The position numbers were made by a program, and so were the translations under genes. A stretch of DNA of 64,000 nt from Alphaproteobacteria bacterium. Lineage in GTDB: Bacteria; Pseudomonadota; Alphaproteobacteria; Reyranellales; Reyranellaceae. The stretch's first letter is position 1. Each line of letters begins with the position of its first letter. The notes below the pieces were generated by a model. It saw nothing but the letters and a program-made list of their open reading frames with translations. It searched no databases and had not been told where the DNA came from. The stretch covers positions 22,184 through 86,183 of the forward strand of contig VGCH01000013.1 of assembly GCA_016870115.1 (NCBI GenBank), given 5' to 3'. Positions 43,796-53,316 of the stretch are shown here, one piece after another.

Positions 43796-45919
43796 TCAGG
43801 GCGGGACTTGCGACAACTCCGATAGCACCAGCGCCTCGGTCAGCACCTGCGGCAGGACCCGGGGTTCGTGCGCGCCCGGCGGCCAATAGAGATAGAGTGG
43901 CACGCCAGCGCGGCCGTACTCTTTCAGGACCGAGGAGATCTCGGCGTCGCGCTTGGTCCAGTCGCCCTTGAGCTTGACCACGCCCGCCTGCTCGAAGGCG
44001 CGTCGCGTGGCGGTCGTCTCCAGGGCGGCGCGCTCGTTGGCGAGGCAGGTGATGCACCAGGCAGCGGTGAAATCGACGAACACCGGCTTGCCCTTGGCCA
44101 CCGCGTCATTCATGCGGATGCGACTGAACTTCTCCCAGCCTTCCATCACGACGCCGGAGCCGGTCGCTTCGGTCGAGGCGGCCTCGCCCGGCTGCAGCTT
44201 CACGGTCGCGGCGAGCGCCGTCCCCAGCGCCAGAAGCACAGCGGCACGGCCAAACAGTGCCATTCTTCCGGCCGCCATACCGCTGATCCAGATCCAGATC
44301 GCGAAGCCGATCAGGACCATGCCGCCCAACGCATAGAGCACACTGTCAGCGCCGCTTTGCTGGACCAGCACCCAGATCATCCAGACCGCGGAGGCATACA
44401 TCGGGAAGGCGAGGAATTGCTTGAAGCGGATCATCCAGGTGCCCGGCCGCGGCAGCACCTTCTGGAGTGCGGGCGTCAGCGTCAGGGCCACATAGGGCAG
44501 CGCGAACCCGACACCCATCGCCAGCAGCACGGCGACCAGCACCGGCACCGGTTGGGTCAGGGCGAAGCCCAGCGCCGCCGCCATGAACGGCGCGGTGCAG
44601 GGCGTGGCAACCACCACCGCAAGCACGCCGGTCGCGAAGGACCCCGACGACCCCTCACGCGCGGCAAAGCCCTGGCCGACGCCCACAAAACTTCCGCCGA
44701 TCTCGAAGACGCCCGAGAGATTGAGCCCAATGACGAAGAAGAGGTAAGCCATCAGAAGCGTGAAGACCGGGTTCTGGAACTGGAACCCCCAATCCACGCC
44801 GCCGAACACGTGGCGGATGATCGCGAGAATGGCCGCCATCACGGCGAACGACAGCAGCACGCCCCCGCCATAGGCGAAGCCATCCATGCGAACGCGGCGA
44901 CGCGACGCCCCGGCGAACTGCGCGAACGACGCCGCCTTCATCGCGAGAACCGGAAAAACGCAAGGCATCAGGTTCAGGATCATGCCGCCCAGCAACGCGA
45001 ACAGCAGGGCCTCCCAGAGATCGAGCTCGCTCTGGGCAGCGCTGGTCGAGAGAGGTGGCGGTTGGAACGAGGCGTCAAACTTCGCTGTGACGTCGAAAGC
45101 CTGGACCGTCTTGGCGTCACCGGTCTGTTCGGTCATCACCAGCGTGCCCGCGAACGTCTCGGGCGGCTTGCCCTTGCCGTCGCCCTTTCGCATAGGGATG
45201 CGGATGCTGTCGGGCCCGATGACGATGTTCTGGCGCGGCATGTGGGCGGCCACACCCCAGTCCGCCGGAAAGAAGTACAGCTCGCTCAACCGATCCGCCT
45301 GAAGCCCCTTGGCGTCGATCACCACGGTCGGATCGCCGTTGCGCGCGACGCCGTAGCGGGCCGACCAAGGGCTCGCCAGGGGCACCGCCCGGCGCGCCGC
45401 GTCGAACAGCCGCTGCACCTCGGCCGGTGCCGCGCGACCCTCAGGCGAGACCGCGAGCTCGATCGCGAACTTCGCCTCCTCCGGAATGCAGACGTCCTCA
45501 CAGACCAACCACGTCGCCTCGGCGGTGATCCGGATTGTGTCGGGCGGCGACGTCGCGGGCGGCGTCACCTCCAGCATCAGCAGGACTTCGTTCTCGTAGC
45601 CGTAACTCACGACGCCAGAGAGGTCGTACACTTTGGGGCGCGGCCAGATCAGCGGACCCGCGGTGAAGCCGGGCGGCAGCGTCAACTTGAGTTCGATCGG
45701 CAGGCCGGCGTCTCCCGCGTTCCGCCAATAGGTGTGCCAGCCCTCGCGCAGCTTCTGGTGTAGGCCCATCCGGAAGACTTGGCCCGGCTTGATGGCGCCA
45801 ACCTCGGCCAGGAGCTCGGCACGCACATTCTCGGTCTCGGCGACCGCCGATACCGGCGCCTGGGCGCGCGCCGGCAGCGCTGCCAGGAGCGCGAAAACGA
45901 GGGCTGCGAGAAACCGCAT
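43796..45919 (-). CDS. DsbD/ScsB-family transmembrane thiol-disulfide reductase
   Basis: A 707-residue membrane electron transporter that moves reducing power from cytoplasmic thioredoxin to the periplasm. Signal peptide MRFLAALVFALLAALPARA; an N-terminal periplasmic domain with WLVCEDVCIPEE (Cys pair, ScsB-like); a CcdA/DsbD membrane core with catalytic cysteines in NLMPCVFPVLA and VVATPCTAPFMAA; and a C-terminal thioredoxin domain with AAWCITCLANE. The N-terminal domain resembles ScsB more than classical DsbD. The two peroxiredoxin-like genes directly downstream are the likely substrates. It is divergent from the Fe-alcohol dehydrogenase gene 139 bases away. Confidence 0.9.
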   Translation of the reverse strand: MRFLAALVFALLAALPARAQAPVSAVAETENVRAELLAEVGAIKPGQVFRMGLHQKLREGWHTYWRNAGDAGLPIELKLTLPPGFTAGPLIWPRPKVYDLSGVVSYGYENEVLLMLEVTPPATSPPDTIRITAEATWLVCEDVCIPEEAKFAIELAVSPEGRAAPAEVQRLFDAARRAVPLASPWSARYGVARNGDPTVVIDAKGLQADRLSELYFFPADWGVAAHMPRQNIVIGPDSIRIPMRKGDGKGKPPETFAGTLVMTEQTGDAKTVQAFDVTAKFDASFQPPPLSTSAAQSELDLWEALLFALLGGMILNLMPCVFPVLAMKAASFAQFAGASRRRVRMDGFAYGGGVLLSFAVMAAILAIIRHVFGGVDWGFQFQNPVFTLLMAYLFFVIGLNLSGVFEIGGSFVGVGQGFAAREGSSGSFATGVLAVVVATPCTAPFMAAALGFALTQPVPVLVAVLLAMGVGFALPYVALTLTPALQKVLPRPGTWMIRFKQFLAFPMYASAVWMIWVLVQQSGADSVLYALGGMVLIGFAIWIWISGMAAGRMALFGRAAVLLALGTALAATVKLQPGEAASTEATGSGVVMEGWEKFSRIRMNDAVAKGKPVFVDFTAAWCITCLANERAALETTATRRAFEQAGVVKLKGDWTKRDAEISSVLKEYGRAGVPLYLYWPPGAHEPRVLPQVLTEALVLSELSQVPP

Positions 45920-46058
45920 GACAGCAAACTAAAAGCCCTTTCCGGGCCCCCGCGCAAGTGCCGGCGGATCACCTCTGCGCGATGTTTTGCCGGCTGGGAC
46001 GGAGCGGACTAAGCTCTTGGCGGCATTGAGGAGAATTGCTCAGCTGAGGAGTTAAGCC

Positions 46059-47225
46059 ATGAAGCCCGGCCACTATCAGTTCCTGGCTCAGGATCGCGTG
46101 ATCTGGGGCAAGCCCGCGGCGCAGGCCGTGGTTGAAGAAGCCGACCGGCTGGGCGCCCGGCGCGTCTTCGTGGTGACGGGCAAGACGCTCGCGCGCAAGA
46201 CCGACGTGATCGAGCGCATCCGAATCGCGCTGGGCGACCGTTTCGTGGGCATGTTTGACGAGACCCGGGCCCACACGCCGCGACCCTCGGTGATCGAAGG
46301 CGCCCGTGCCGCCCGTGCGGCGCGGCCCGATCTGATCGTGACGGTGGGCGGAGGCACACCGGTCGACACGGTCAAGGTGATGCTGATCTGCCTCGCCCAC
46401 GACGTCACGACGGTGGACCAGCTCGACAACTGGCACGTCAAGGTGAACCCGGACGGGACACGGCGCATTCCCGACGTGAAGTCGCCGCCCTGCCGGCAAA
46501 TTGTGGTTGGCACGACGCTGTCGGGCGCCGAGTACAGCAATCTGGGCGGCTGCACGGATCCCAAGCGGCGCATCAAGGACGCCTTCACCGGTCGCGAGAT
46601 CGGCGCGCTCTCGGTGATCCTGGACCCGGCCGTGAGTGTCCATACGCCGGACTGGCTGTGGCTCAGCACCGGCGTCCGCGCGGTCGATCACGCGGTCGAG
46701 GGTCTCCTTTCACCCGACGCGCATCCGTTTCTCGACGGGCTGCACCTGCACGCGCTGCGTCTGCTCGGCCGCTCGCTCCGTCGCAACAAGGAGACGCCTG
46801 GCGATCTCGACGCGCGTTTGCAGTCCATGATCGCGGTCTGGCTCGCATCCTCCGGGATCAACCGGGTGAACTACGGCGCGAGCCACGGCATCGGCCACGC
46901 GCTGGGCGGCGCCGCCGATGTTCCGCACGGCTACACCTCCTGCGTCATGCTGCCGGCGGTGTTGCGCTACAACCTTCCGGCTACGGCGGACCGCCAGCGT
47001 CTGGTGAGCGATGCGCTCGGCGCCCCCGATCGGCCGGCGGCGGACTGCGTGCAGGCGCTGGTACGCGACCTCGGCCTGCCCGGCACGCTGCGCGATGTTG
47101 GCTTGAAGCGCGAGCAGTTCGACGCGGTCGCGAACGCTGCCATGCACAACATCTGGGTCCGCACCAACCCGCAGCCGATCGCCGGCCCCGACGACGTGAA
47201 ACGCATCCTGGAGACGGTTTGGTGA
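46059..47225 (+). CDS. Iron-containing (group III) alcohol dehydrogenase family protein
   Basis: A 388-residue Fe-ADH-fold NAD(P)-dependent oxidoreductase. The dinucleotide loop is GGGTPVDTVKV; metal ligands are expected in DHAVEGLLSPDAHPF and in SHGIGHALGGAADVPHGYTS, which contains the family's conserved histidines. The family includes alcohol, lactaldehyde and maleylacetate reductases; the shape of GGTPVD and the aromatic-type neighbourhood slightly favour a maleylacetate-reductase-like enzyme. Start ATG 46059 has GAGGAG upstream. Its stop overlaps the M20 hydrolase start (GTGA), so the two act in the same unit. Confidence 0.86.
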   Translation: MKPGHYQFLAQDRVIWGKPAAQAVVEEADRLGARRVFVVTGKTLARKTDVIERIRIALGDRFVGMFDETRAHTPRPSVIEGARAARAARPDLIVTVGGGTPVDTVKVMLICLAHDVTTVDQLDNWHVKVNPDGTRRIPDVKSPPCRQIVVGTTLSGAEYSNLGGCTDPKRRIKDAFTGREIGALSVILDPAVSVHTPDWLWLSTGVRAVDHAVEGLLSPDAHPFLDGLHLHALRLLGRSLRRNKETPGDLDARLQSMIAVWLASSGINRVNYGASHGIGHALGGAADVPHGYTSCVMLPAVLRYNLPATADRQRLVSDALGAPDRPAADCVQALVRDLGLPGTLRDVGLKREQFDAVANAAMHNIWVRTNPQPIAGPDDVKRILETVW

Positions 47226-48448
47226 CGCCAGCCCTGGACGGCGCGCATCTGCTGGCGCGGCTCGATGCCCTGGCCGAGATTGGGGCGATCGAGGGTGGCG
47301 GCTGCGCGCGACTCGCGCTCAGCGACGCCGATCGCGCCGGCCGCGACCTGGTGGTCGGTTGGATGCGCGAGGCGGGTTTGGCCATCGAGATCGACGCCAT
47401 CGGCAATGTGGTTGGCACCCGCGCGGGTCGCGAGGATCTCCCGGCCGCGATGACCGGCAGCCACATCGACACCGTGCGGACCGGCGGGCGCTATGACGGC
47501 AACTACGGTGTTCTCGCCGGCCTCGAAGTGGTGCGCGCCTTGGACCGTGCGGGCATTCGCACACGCCGGCCGGTCGCGGTCGCCTTCTTCACCAACGAGG
47601 AGGGCGCGCGCTTCCAGCCGGATATGATGGGAAGCCTCGTCTTCGCCGGCGGTCTGTCGCTCGATGACGCCTTTGCTGCAACCGACCGCGACGGACTGAG
47701 CGTGGGCGCGGAACTCGCCCGCATCGGCTATCGCGGCCGCGCGGCACCGGGCGCGCGCAAGCCGCACGCCTTCATCGAGCTGCATATCGAACAGGGTCCG
47801 ATCCTTGACGAGGAGAGGTTGCGCATCGGCGCGGTCGAAAGCGTGCAGGGCATCTCGTGGACCGAGTACACGGTTCTGGGTACCAGCAATCACGCCGGCA
47901 CGACACCGCTGCGACTGCGTCGCGACGCCGGTCTCGTCGCGGCCGAGGCAGCGGCGTTCGTCCGTCGACTGGCGCGCGAGATGGGAGGCGACCAGGTGGG
48001 CACGGTGGGGCGGCTGGAATTGCACCCCAACCTGATCAACGTGGTGGCGAACCGCGCCGTGTTCTGCGTCGATCTGCGCAACACCGACGAGGCGAAGCTC
48101 CGCCACGCCGAGGCCGAGGTCTCCGCCTTCATCGCCCGCACCGCTGCCGCCGAACGCTGCGACGTGACGGCCCGAACGCTCGCGCGTTTCGAGCCGGTAA
48201 TCTTCGATCCAGCTCTGGTGGCGCGGGTCGAGGCGACCGCCCTGGCCCGCGGACATAGGCCGCGCCGCATGCCGTCGGGCGCCGGCCACGACGCGCAGAT
48301 GATGCAGCGCGTCTGCCCTTCGGCGATGATCTTCGTGCCCTCGGTCGCGGGGCTCAGCCACAACGTCAAGGAACACACCGAAGCCGCCGATCTGGTAGCG
48401 GGCGCGGAGATCCTGCTCGACCTGATGCTCGAGCTGGCGGAAATCTGA
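47222..48448 (+). CDS. M20-family N-carbamoyl amino acid / allantoate amidohydrolase
   Basis: A 408-residue zinc amidohydrolase of the hydantoinase/carbamoylase group. Motifs: TGSHIDTVRTGGRYDGNYG (metal His and Asp), FFTNEEGARF (catalytic Glu), ELHIEQGPILDEE, and GAGHDAQMM near the C-terminus with another metal His. It removes carbamoyl or ureido groups from N-carbamoyl-amino acids, ureidoglycine or beta-ureidopropionate. The start is GTG 47222, overlapping the Fe-ADH stop. It is convergent with the ThDP-enzyme gene, 12 bases away. Exact substrate unknown. Confidence 0.87.
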   Translation: MTPALDGAHLLARLDALAEIGAIEGGGCARLALSDADRAGRDLVVGWMREAGLAIEIDAIGNVVGTRAGREDLPAAMTGSHIDTVRTGGRYDGNYGVLAGLEVVRALDRAGIRTRRPVAVAFFTNEEGARFQPDMMGSLVFAGGLSLDDAFAATDRDGLSVGAELARIGYRGRAAPGARKPHAFIELHIEQGPILDEERLRIGAVESVQGISWTEYTVLGTSNHAGTTPLRLRRDAGLVAAEAAAFVRRLAREMGGDQVGTVGRLELHPNLINVVANRAVFCVDLRNTDEAKLRHAEAEVSAFIARTAAAERCDVTARTLARFEPVIFDPALVARVEATALARGHRPRRMPSGAGHDAQMMQRVCPSAMIFVPSVAGLSHNVKEHTEAADLVAGAEILLDLMLELAEI

Positions 48449-48460
48449 GCGCGTCGCCGC

Positions 48461-50131
48461 TCAGCGCTTGCCCTCGATCTCGACCTCAATGAGATGCGGC
48501 TTGCCGCTGGCGAAGGCAGCGGCGAGTGCCGGTGCCAGTTTGTCGGGATCACTGACCCGCGTCCCCGCGACTCCCATTCCGGCCGCCAATTCGACGAAAC
48601 CCAGCGCCGGACCCGCAAGATCCATATGGGCGTAGGGCTGGTTGGACTTGATCTCGAAACGCTGGCGATAAGCGTCGATATTGTGCTTCAGCACGCGGTA
48701 CTCGCGATTGGCGAGAATCACGAACACGATCGCGAGACCATGGTGCGCCGCGGTCCACAGCGCCTGGATCGAATACATCGCCGAGCCGTCACCCGACACG
48801 CAGAGTACTGGTCGATCGGGTCGCGCCACCGCGACGCCCAGCGCCCCGGCAAGACCCTGGCCGATGCCGCCGCCGCGCCCGCTGAAGTAGTCGCCTCCAT
48901 CGGCGAAGTCGAAGCTGCGGAAGAGATCCAGATTGGCGGTGATGGTCTCGTCGACGACGATAGCGTTGGAAGGCGTGCCACGCCGGACCTCGGCCAGTGC
49001 ACGCGCCATCGAAGTCGGCGAACGCGTCCAGGCCTTCTTCACCCGTTCGCGCTGGGTCTCAGCGTCAGCCGCGCGGCGCGCGGCGAGCGACGCCATCCGG
49101 TCGGCCGCAGCCGCCCGTGCGGTGCCACTCTGGCCGGCCGCCACGGCGGCATCGAGCGCCGCGAGGCTCGCCGCCAGCCCACCGCGCACGCCGGCATCGA
49201 GGGCGAAATTGTAGGCAAGCCGGGGTGCACCCTCCTCGATCTGCGCGACCTTCGCACCGGGCGGGAGCGGCGACCCGGCGGCGTACCAGACCTCCTCGAA
49301 GAACGGGCCGCCCAGCAACAGCACGAAATCGGCACCGGCGAGATTGCGCGCCACACCGGGCGCATCGAAGCCAAGCGTGCCGCGCCACGCGGCATGGGCC
49401 GTCGGGAACGCGTTGCGACCGCGTAGACCTTCGAACCAAACCTCCGCACCCAACCGTTCGACGAGGCTCACCAGCGCGGCCTGAGCAGCGGGACCGGCTC
49501 GCGCGATGTCGTCGCCGGCGACCAGCACGGGCTTGCTCGCGCCCAGCGCCAATTGAGCGATGGCAGCGAGACCAGCGGGATCAGGCGGACCCGCACGCCA
49601 CAGCGCTCCCGGACCCTGCGGGCCGATCGCGGTCTCCTGTTCCATGACATCGATCGGCAGGCCCACGAACACCGGGCCGGGCGGACCGTCGTTGGCGATC
49701 TTGAAGGCGCGGCGCAGGATTGGCGCCAGCTCGTCGGCGCGTTCGGCCTGCACCGACCATTTGGTGACGGGCGCCGCCATGGCAACGAGATCGTGGCCGA
49801 GCACCGGGTCGCGCAGACGGGCGCGCGTGTCTTGCTGGCCGGCAGTCACGACCATCGGCGAGCCGTTCTTCAGCGCGCCATAGATCATGCCGAGAGCGTT
49901 GCCGAGACCAGGCGCCACATGAAGGTTCACGAAGGCGGTTCGCCCGCTGGCCTGGGCGTAGAAGTTCGCCGCGCCTGCCGCCACGCCCTCGTGCAGATGC
50001 ACGATGTACTCGATGCCGGGATAGTCGGCGAGCGAGTCGAGCAGCGGGCTTTCGGTCGTGCCGGGATTGCCGAAAATTCGATCCACCCCGTGAGCCCGCA
50101 GCGTTTCCATCAGCACCTGGCGACCGCGCAT
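48461..50131 (-). CDS. Thiamine-diphosphate-dependent decarboxylase (benzoylformate decarboxylase-like)
   Basis: A 556-residue three-domain ThDP enzyme. The N-terminal Pyr domain has GNPGTTESPLLDSL and HLHEGVAAGAANFYAQASG with the cofactor-activating Glu. The C-terminal PP domain has the GDGSAMYSIQALWTAAHHG motif with the metal-binding Asp and Asn region (LANREYRVLK). The N-terminus and length resemble benzoylformate decarboxylase and related 2-oxoacid decarboxylases more than acetolactate synthase. It is divergent from the flavoprotein gene at 50197. Substrate not certain; an aromatic 2-oxoacid is the best guess. Confidence 0.88.
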   Translation of the reverse strand: MRGRQVLMETLRAHGVDRIFGNPGTTESPLLDSLADYPGIEYIVHLHEGVAAGAANFYAQASGRTAFVNLHVAPGLGNALGMIYGALKNGSPMVVTAGQQDTRARLRDPVLGHDLVAMAAPVTKWSVQAERADELAPILRRAFKIANDGPPGPVFVGLPIDVMEQETAIGPQGPGALWRAGPPDPAGLAAIAQLALGASKPVLVAGDDIARAGPAAQAALVSLVERLGAEVWFEGLRGRNAFPTAHAAWRGTLGFDAPGVARNLAGADFVLLLGGPFFEEVWYAAGSPLPPGAKVAQIEEGAPRLAYNFALDAGVRGGLAASLAALDAAVAAGQSGTARAAAADRMASLAARRAADAETQRERVKKAWTRSPTSMARALAEVRRGTPSNAIVVDETITANLDLFRSFDFADGGDYFSGRGGGIGQGLAGALGVAVARPDRPVLCVSGDGSAMYSIQALWTAAHHGLAIVFVILANREYRVLKHNIDAYRQRFEIKSNQPYAHMDLAGPALGFVELAAGMGVAGTRVSDPDKLAPALAAAFASGKPHLIEVEIEGKR

Positions 50132-50196
50132 TCTCCGCTCCCCTGCCGCCGGATCCCCTGCTAATCAGGCCAGCGTAGCAACGTCGGTAGCCTCGC

Positions 50197-51705
50197 ATGC
50201 AGGGACTTGTCGAGCGGCAATCGCCCTACGACCGGGAAGCGGAACGGATCGAGCCGGGTCTCGCGGCATTGCAGGCGCGCGTCGCCCACGATCTCGCCTG
50301 CCTCAACTATCCGCCCGCCAACTGGGTGCCCGAGACCCGCGCGCCCGATGGAACGCGCGCGCTCGACGTACTGATCGTCGGCGCGGGCATGTGCGGCATC
50401 ACGGCGTCGTTCGCACTGCTGCGCGAGGGTGTGCGGCACCTGCGCTGCATCGACCGGGCGGCCGAGGGCCTCGAAGGGCCCTGGACCACGACGGCGCGCA
50501 TGCCGACGCTGCGCTCGCCCAAGCACCTGACGGGCCCCGACCTCGGCGTGCCCACCCTCACCTACCGGGCCTGGCACGAGGCTCGATTCGGCGCCGGAGG
50601 CTGGGACCAGCTCTACAAGATTGATCGCGTGGAGTGGGCAGCCTATCTGCGCTGGGTCCGCCGCCAGGTGGGCGTACCGGTCGAGAATGGAGTCGAGCTC
50701 CTGGAACTCGACGCCTCGGCGCCGCTCCTGCGCGTGGTGCTGGGCTCGGCGCGCGGTCGCGAGGCCATCCATGTGCGCAAGCTGGTGCTCGCCACGGGCC
50801 GCGACGGCGCGGGCGGCTTCCGCTGGCCTGCCTTCCCCTCCTTCGATCGCGCAGATTCGCGCCGCGCCGGTCGGGTGATGCACACGCTGGAGGAGATCGA
50901 TTTCGCGGCGCTGCGCGGCAAGCGCATCGCTATGCTGGGTGTGCTCGCGACCGCGGTCGACAATGCCGCGACCGCGCTGGAGGCCGGAGCGCGCGAGGTC
51001 GTGTGCTTCGCCCGCCGGCCGCATCTGCCGCAGGTCAACAAGTCCAAGGGTGCGTCGTTTCCCGGTTTTCAGCGCGGCATCGGCGCGCTCGATCCCGCGA
51101 CGCGCTGGCGCTTGCAGACTTACATGCTCACGATCAACGCGCCGCCGCCGCATGAGTCCGTGTTGCGCTGCCAGAAGCTCAAGGGCTTCTCGTTCCGCTT
51201 CGATGAACCGTGGCTCGATCTCGCGCTGGACGGCGAGGGCGTGCTGGTCACCACGCCGCGCGGGCCGCAGCGCTTCGACGCCGCCCTGCTCGGCACCGGC
51301 TTCGAGATCGATATCGCCGAACGGCCCGAACTCGCGCCCGTCGCTGGCCAAGTCCGTCGCTGGCGCGATCTGGTCCCCGCCAGCGAGGCGGCGCGGCACC
51401 CCGACCTGGCAAGCCAGCCAGCGCTGGGGCCGGGCTTCGAACTGGTGGGCGCGAGCGCCAGCGCACCGCAGGGGCTGGGCGGGGTTCACCTGTTCAATTG
51501 GGGCAGTGCGATGAGCCACGGACCGCTGGCGGGCGACATCCCGGGGCTGCTCGTCGGCGCTACGCGGCTTTCCAATGCGATCGTGCAGGACCTCTTCACG
51601 ACCGACTTCGCCCGCCACGAGGCGGCGGTCCATGCCCACGAGGATCCCGAACTCGCCCCCACCGACTATTTCGTACCGCGCGACAAGCGGTCCGGACCGC
51701 TGTAG
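50197..51705 (+). CDS. Flavin-dependent oxidoreductase/monooxygenase-like protein
   Basis: A 502-residue FAD/NAD(P)-binding protein of the flavin-containing-monooxygenase and lysine/ornithine-hydroxylase-like superfamily. The FAD loop LIVGAGMCGITASFALLREG is intact. The second dinucleotide site reads MLGVLATAVDNAATALEAGA, where family members have GxGxSA, so glycine residues of the NADPH loop are replaced. FGRWDQLYKID-type regions and HLTGPDLGVPTLTYRAWHEA are visible. It is followed 12 bases later by a GMC oxidoreductase and is divergent from the ThDP decarboxylase. Cofactor specificity and substrate are unknown. Confidence 0.78.
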   Translation: MQGLVERQSPYDREAERIEPGLAALQARVAHDLACLNYPPANWVPETRAPDGTRALDVLIVGAGMCGITASFALLREGVRHLRCIDRAAEGLEGPWTTTARMPTLRSPKHLTGPDLGVPTLTYRAWHEARFGAGGWDQLYKIDRVEWAAYLRWVRRQVGVPVENGVELLELDASAPLLRVVLGSARGREAIHVRKLVLATGRDGAGGFRWPAFPSFDRADSRRAGRVMHTLEEIDFAALRGKRIAMLGVLATAVDNAATALEAGAREVVCFARRPHLPQVNKSKGASFPGFQRGIGALDPATRWRLQTYMLTINAPPPHESVLRCQKLKGFSFRFDEPWLDLALDGEGVLVTTPRGPQRFDAALLGTGFEIDIAERPELAPVAGQVRRWRDLVPASEAARHPDLASQPALGPGFELVGASASAPQGLGGVHLFNWGSAMSHGPLAGDIPGLLVGATRLSNAIVQDLFTTDFARHEAAVHAHEDPELAPTDYFVPRDKRSGPL

Positions 51706-51717
51706 AAGACGCCCTCA

Positions 51718-53313
51718 ATGGATGCCGACTACATCGTCGTGGGCGCAGGATCGGCCGGATGCACGATCGCCGCGCGCCTCGTCGAGGCTGGCTCGTCGGT
51801 GCTGCTGCTCGAGGCCGGCCCGCCCGATCGCCACCCGATGATTCATGTTCCGGCCGGCATTCGCTCGCTGCTGCGCCATCCGCGCCTCAACTGGAACTAC
51901 ACGACCGAGCCCGAGGACGGTACCGGCCGGCGCCGCATCGAATGGCCCCGCGGCAAGACGCTGGGCGGCTCCTCCTCGATCAACGGCATGCTCTATGTGC
52001 GCGGCGCGCCGGCCGACTTCGACGGTTGGGCACAGATGGGCTGTCGCGGCTGGAGCTGGGAGGACGTGAAGCCGCTCTTCATCGCGTCGGAGACCTACGT
52101 GAACGGTGGCGATCCCGCCGAGCGCGGCCGGTCCGGACCGCTGCAGGTCGAGGATTATCGCACCGTCCTGCCGCTCACCCACCGTTTCGTCGAGGCCGCT
52201 CAGCAGGCCGGCTTCCCGTTCAATCCCGACCTCAATGGCCGCGACCGCTACGGTGTCGGCTATTCCCAGATGACCCGCGCGGGCCGCTGGCGCGGCTCGA
52301 CGGCGCAGACCTACCTGAAAGCCGTCCGTGGCAACCCCAAGCTGACCATCGTCACCGAGGCGGAGACGGCAAAGCTTCATTTCGACGGCACGCGCTGCTA
52401 CGGCGTGAGCCACCGCCGGAAGGGCCGCATGACCCTCGCTCGCGCCGGACGCGAGGTCGTGGTGAGCGGCGGCGCCATCAACTCGCCCCATCTCCTGCAG
52501 AGCTCGGGCCTCGGACCCGCCGCGCACCTCAAGAGCATCGGCATCGAGCCGCTGATCGACCTGCCGGGCGTCGGCGCCAACTTGATCGACCACTACGTCG
52601 TGCGCGTGGCGGCGCGGGTGAAGGGCACGCTCACGGTCAACCAGGTGGCGCGCTTCCCGCGCGTGCTGCCGGAGATCGCGCGGTTCGCCTTCAGCGGGCG
52701 CGGCGCACTCACCTTCGGGGTCACCACCGCCCAGGTTTTCTGCGACAGCCGCGAGGGTCTCGCCTCGCCCGACCTGCAGCTTCTCTTTACGCCGGGCAGC
52801 ACCGATCCGCTGCGCTTCGGCGAGCTGGAGCGTGAGCCCGGCATGGCCTGCGTTGCCTGCGTGGTGCGTCCCGACAGCCGGGGCACCATCATGACGCGGT
52901 CACCCGATCCTTTCGCGCGGCCCGCGATCCGGCCGAACTATCTCTCCACCTCAAGCGACGAACAGGCGTTGCTGTCGGGCATCCGCCAGATCCGGCGCAT
53001 CTTCGATCAACCGGCGCTCGCCGCCCATCGCGTGGCCGAGACACAGCCCGGCCCCGATCTGCGCGACGACAGTGCGCTGCTCGAGTACGCCCGCGCCAAG
53101 GGCAACACGCTCTACCACCCCGTCGGCACCTGCCGCATGGGTGAGGACCTCGGCGCGGTGGTCGATTCGCGCCTGCGCGTGCGCGGCATCTCGGGCCTGC
53201 GTGTCGCCGATGCCTCGATCATGCCGACGCTGACCACCGGCAACACCAACGCGCCCACGATCATGATCGGCGAAAAGGCCGCCCGCATGATCCTCGAGGA
53301 TGCGAAGGGCTGA
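51718..53313 (+). CDS. GMC-family FAD-dependent oxidoreductase (choline dehydrogenase-like)
   Basis: A 531-residue glucose-methanol-choline oxidoreductase. FAD binding is shown by VVGAGSAGCTIAARLVEAGS, the first GMC signature by GKTLGGSSSINGMLYVRG, the second by SGGAINSPHLLQSSGLGP, and the C-terminal active site by YHPVGTCRMG and TTGNTNAPTIMIGEKAA (His and Asn/His pair). It probably oxidises an alcohol to an aldehyde or acid. It follows the flavoprotein gene by 12 bases, so both are probably expressed together. Three bases separate it from the convergent Bug gene. Confidence 0.92.
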   Translation: MDADYIVVGAGSAGCTIAARLVEAGSSVLLLEAGPPDRHPMIHVPAGIRSLLRHPRLNWNYTTEPEDGTGRRRIEWPRGKTLGGSSSINGMLYVRGAPADFDGWAQMGCRGWSWEDVKPLFIASETYVNGGDPAERGRSGPLQVEDYRTVLPLTHRFVEAAQQAGFPFNPDLNGRDRYGVGYSQMTRAGRWRGSTAQTYLKAVRGNPKLTIVTEAETAKLHFDGTRCYGVSHRRKGRMTLARAGREVVVSGGAINSPHLLQSSGLGPAAHLKSIGIEPLIDLPGVGANLIDHYVVRVAARVKGTLTVNQVARFPRVLPEIARFAFSGRGALTFGVTTAQVFCDSREGLASPDLQLLFTPGSTDPLRFGELEREPGMACVACVVRPDSRGTIMTRSPDPFARPAIRPNYLSTSSDEQALLSGIRQIRRIFDQPALAAHRVAETQPGPDLRDDSALLEYARAKGNTLYHPVGTCRMGEDLGAVVDSRLRVRGISGLRVADASIMPTLTTGNTNAPTIMIGEKAARMILEDAKG

Positions 53314-53316
53314 GGG

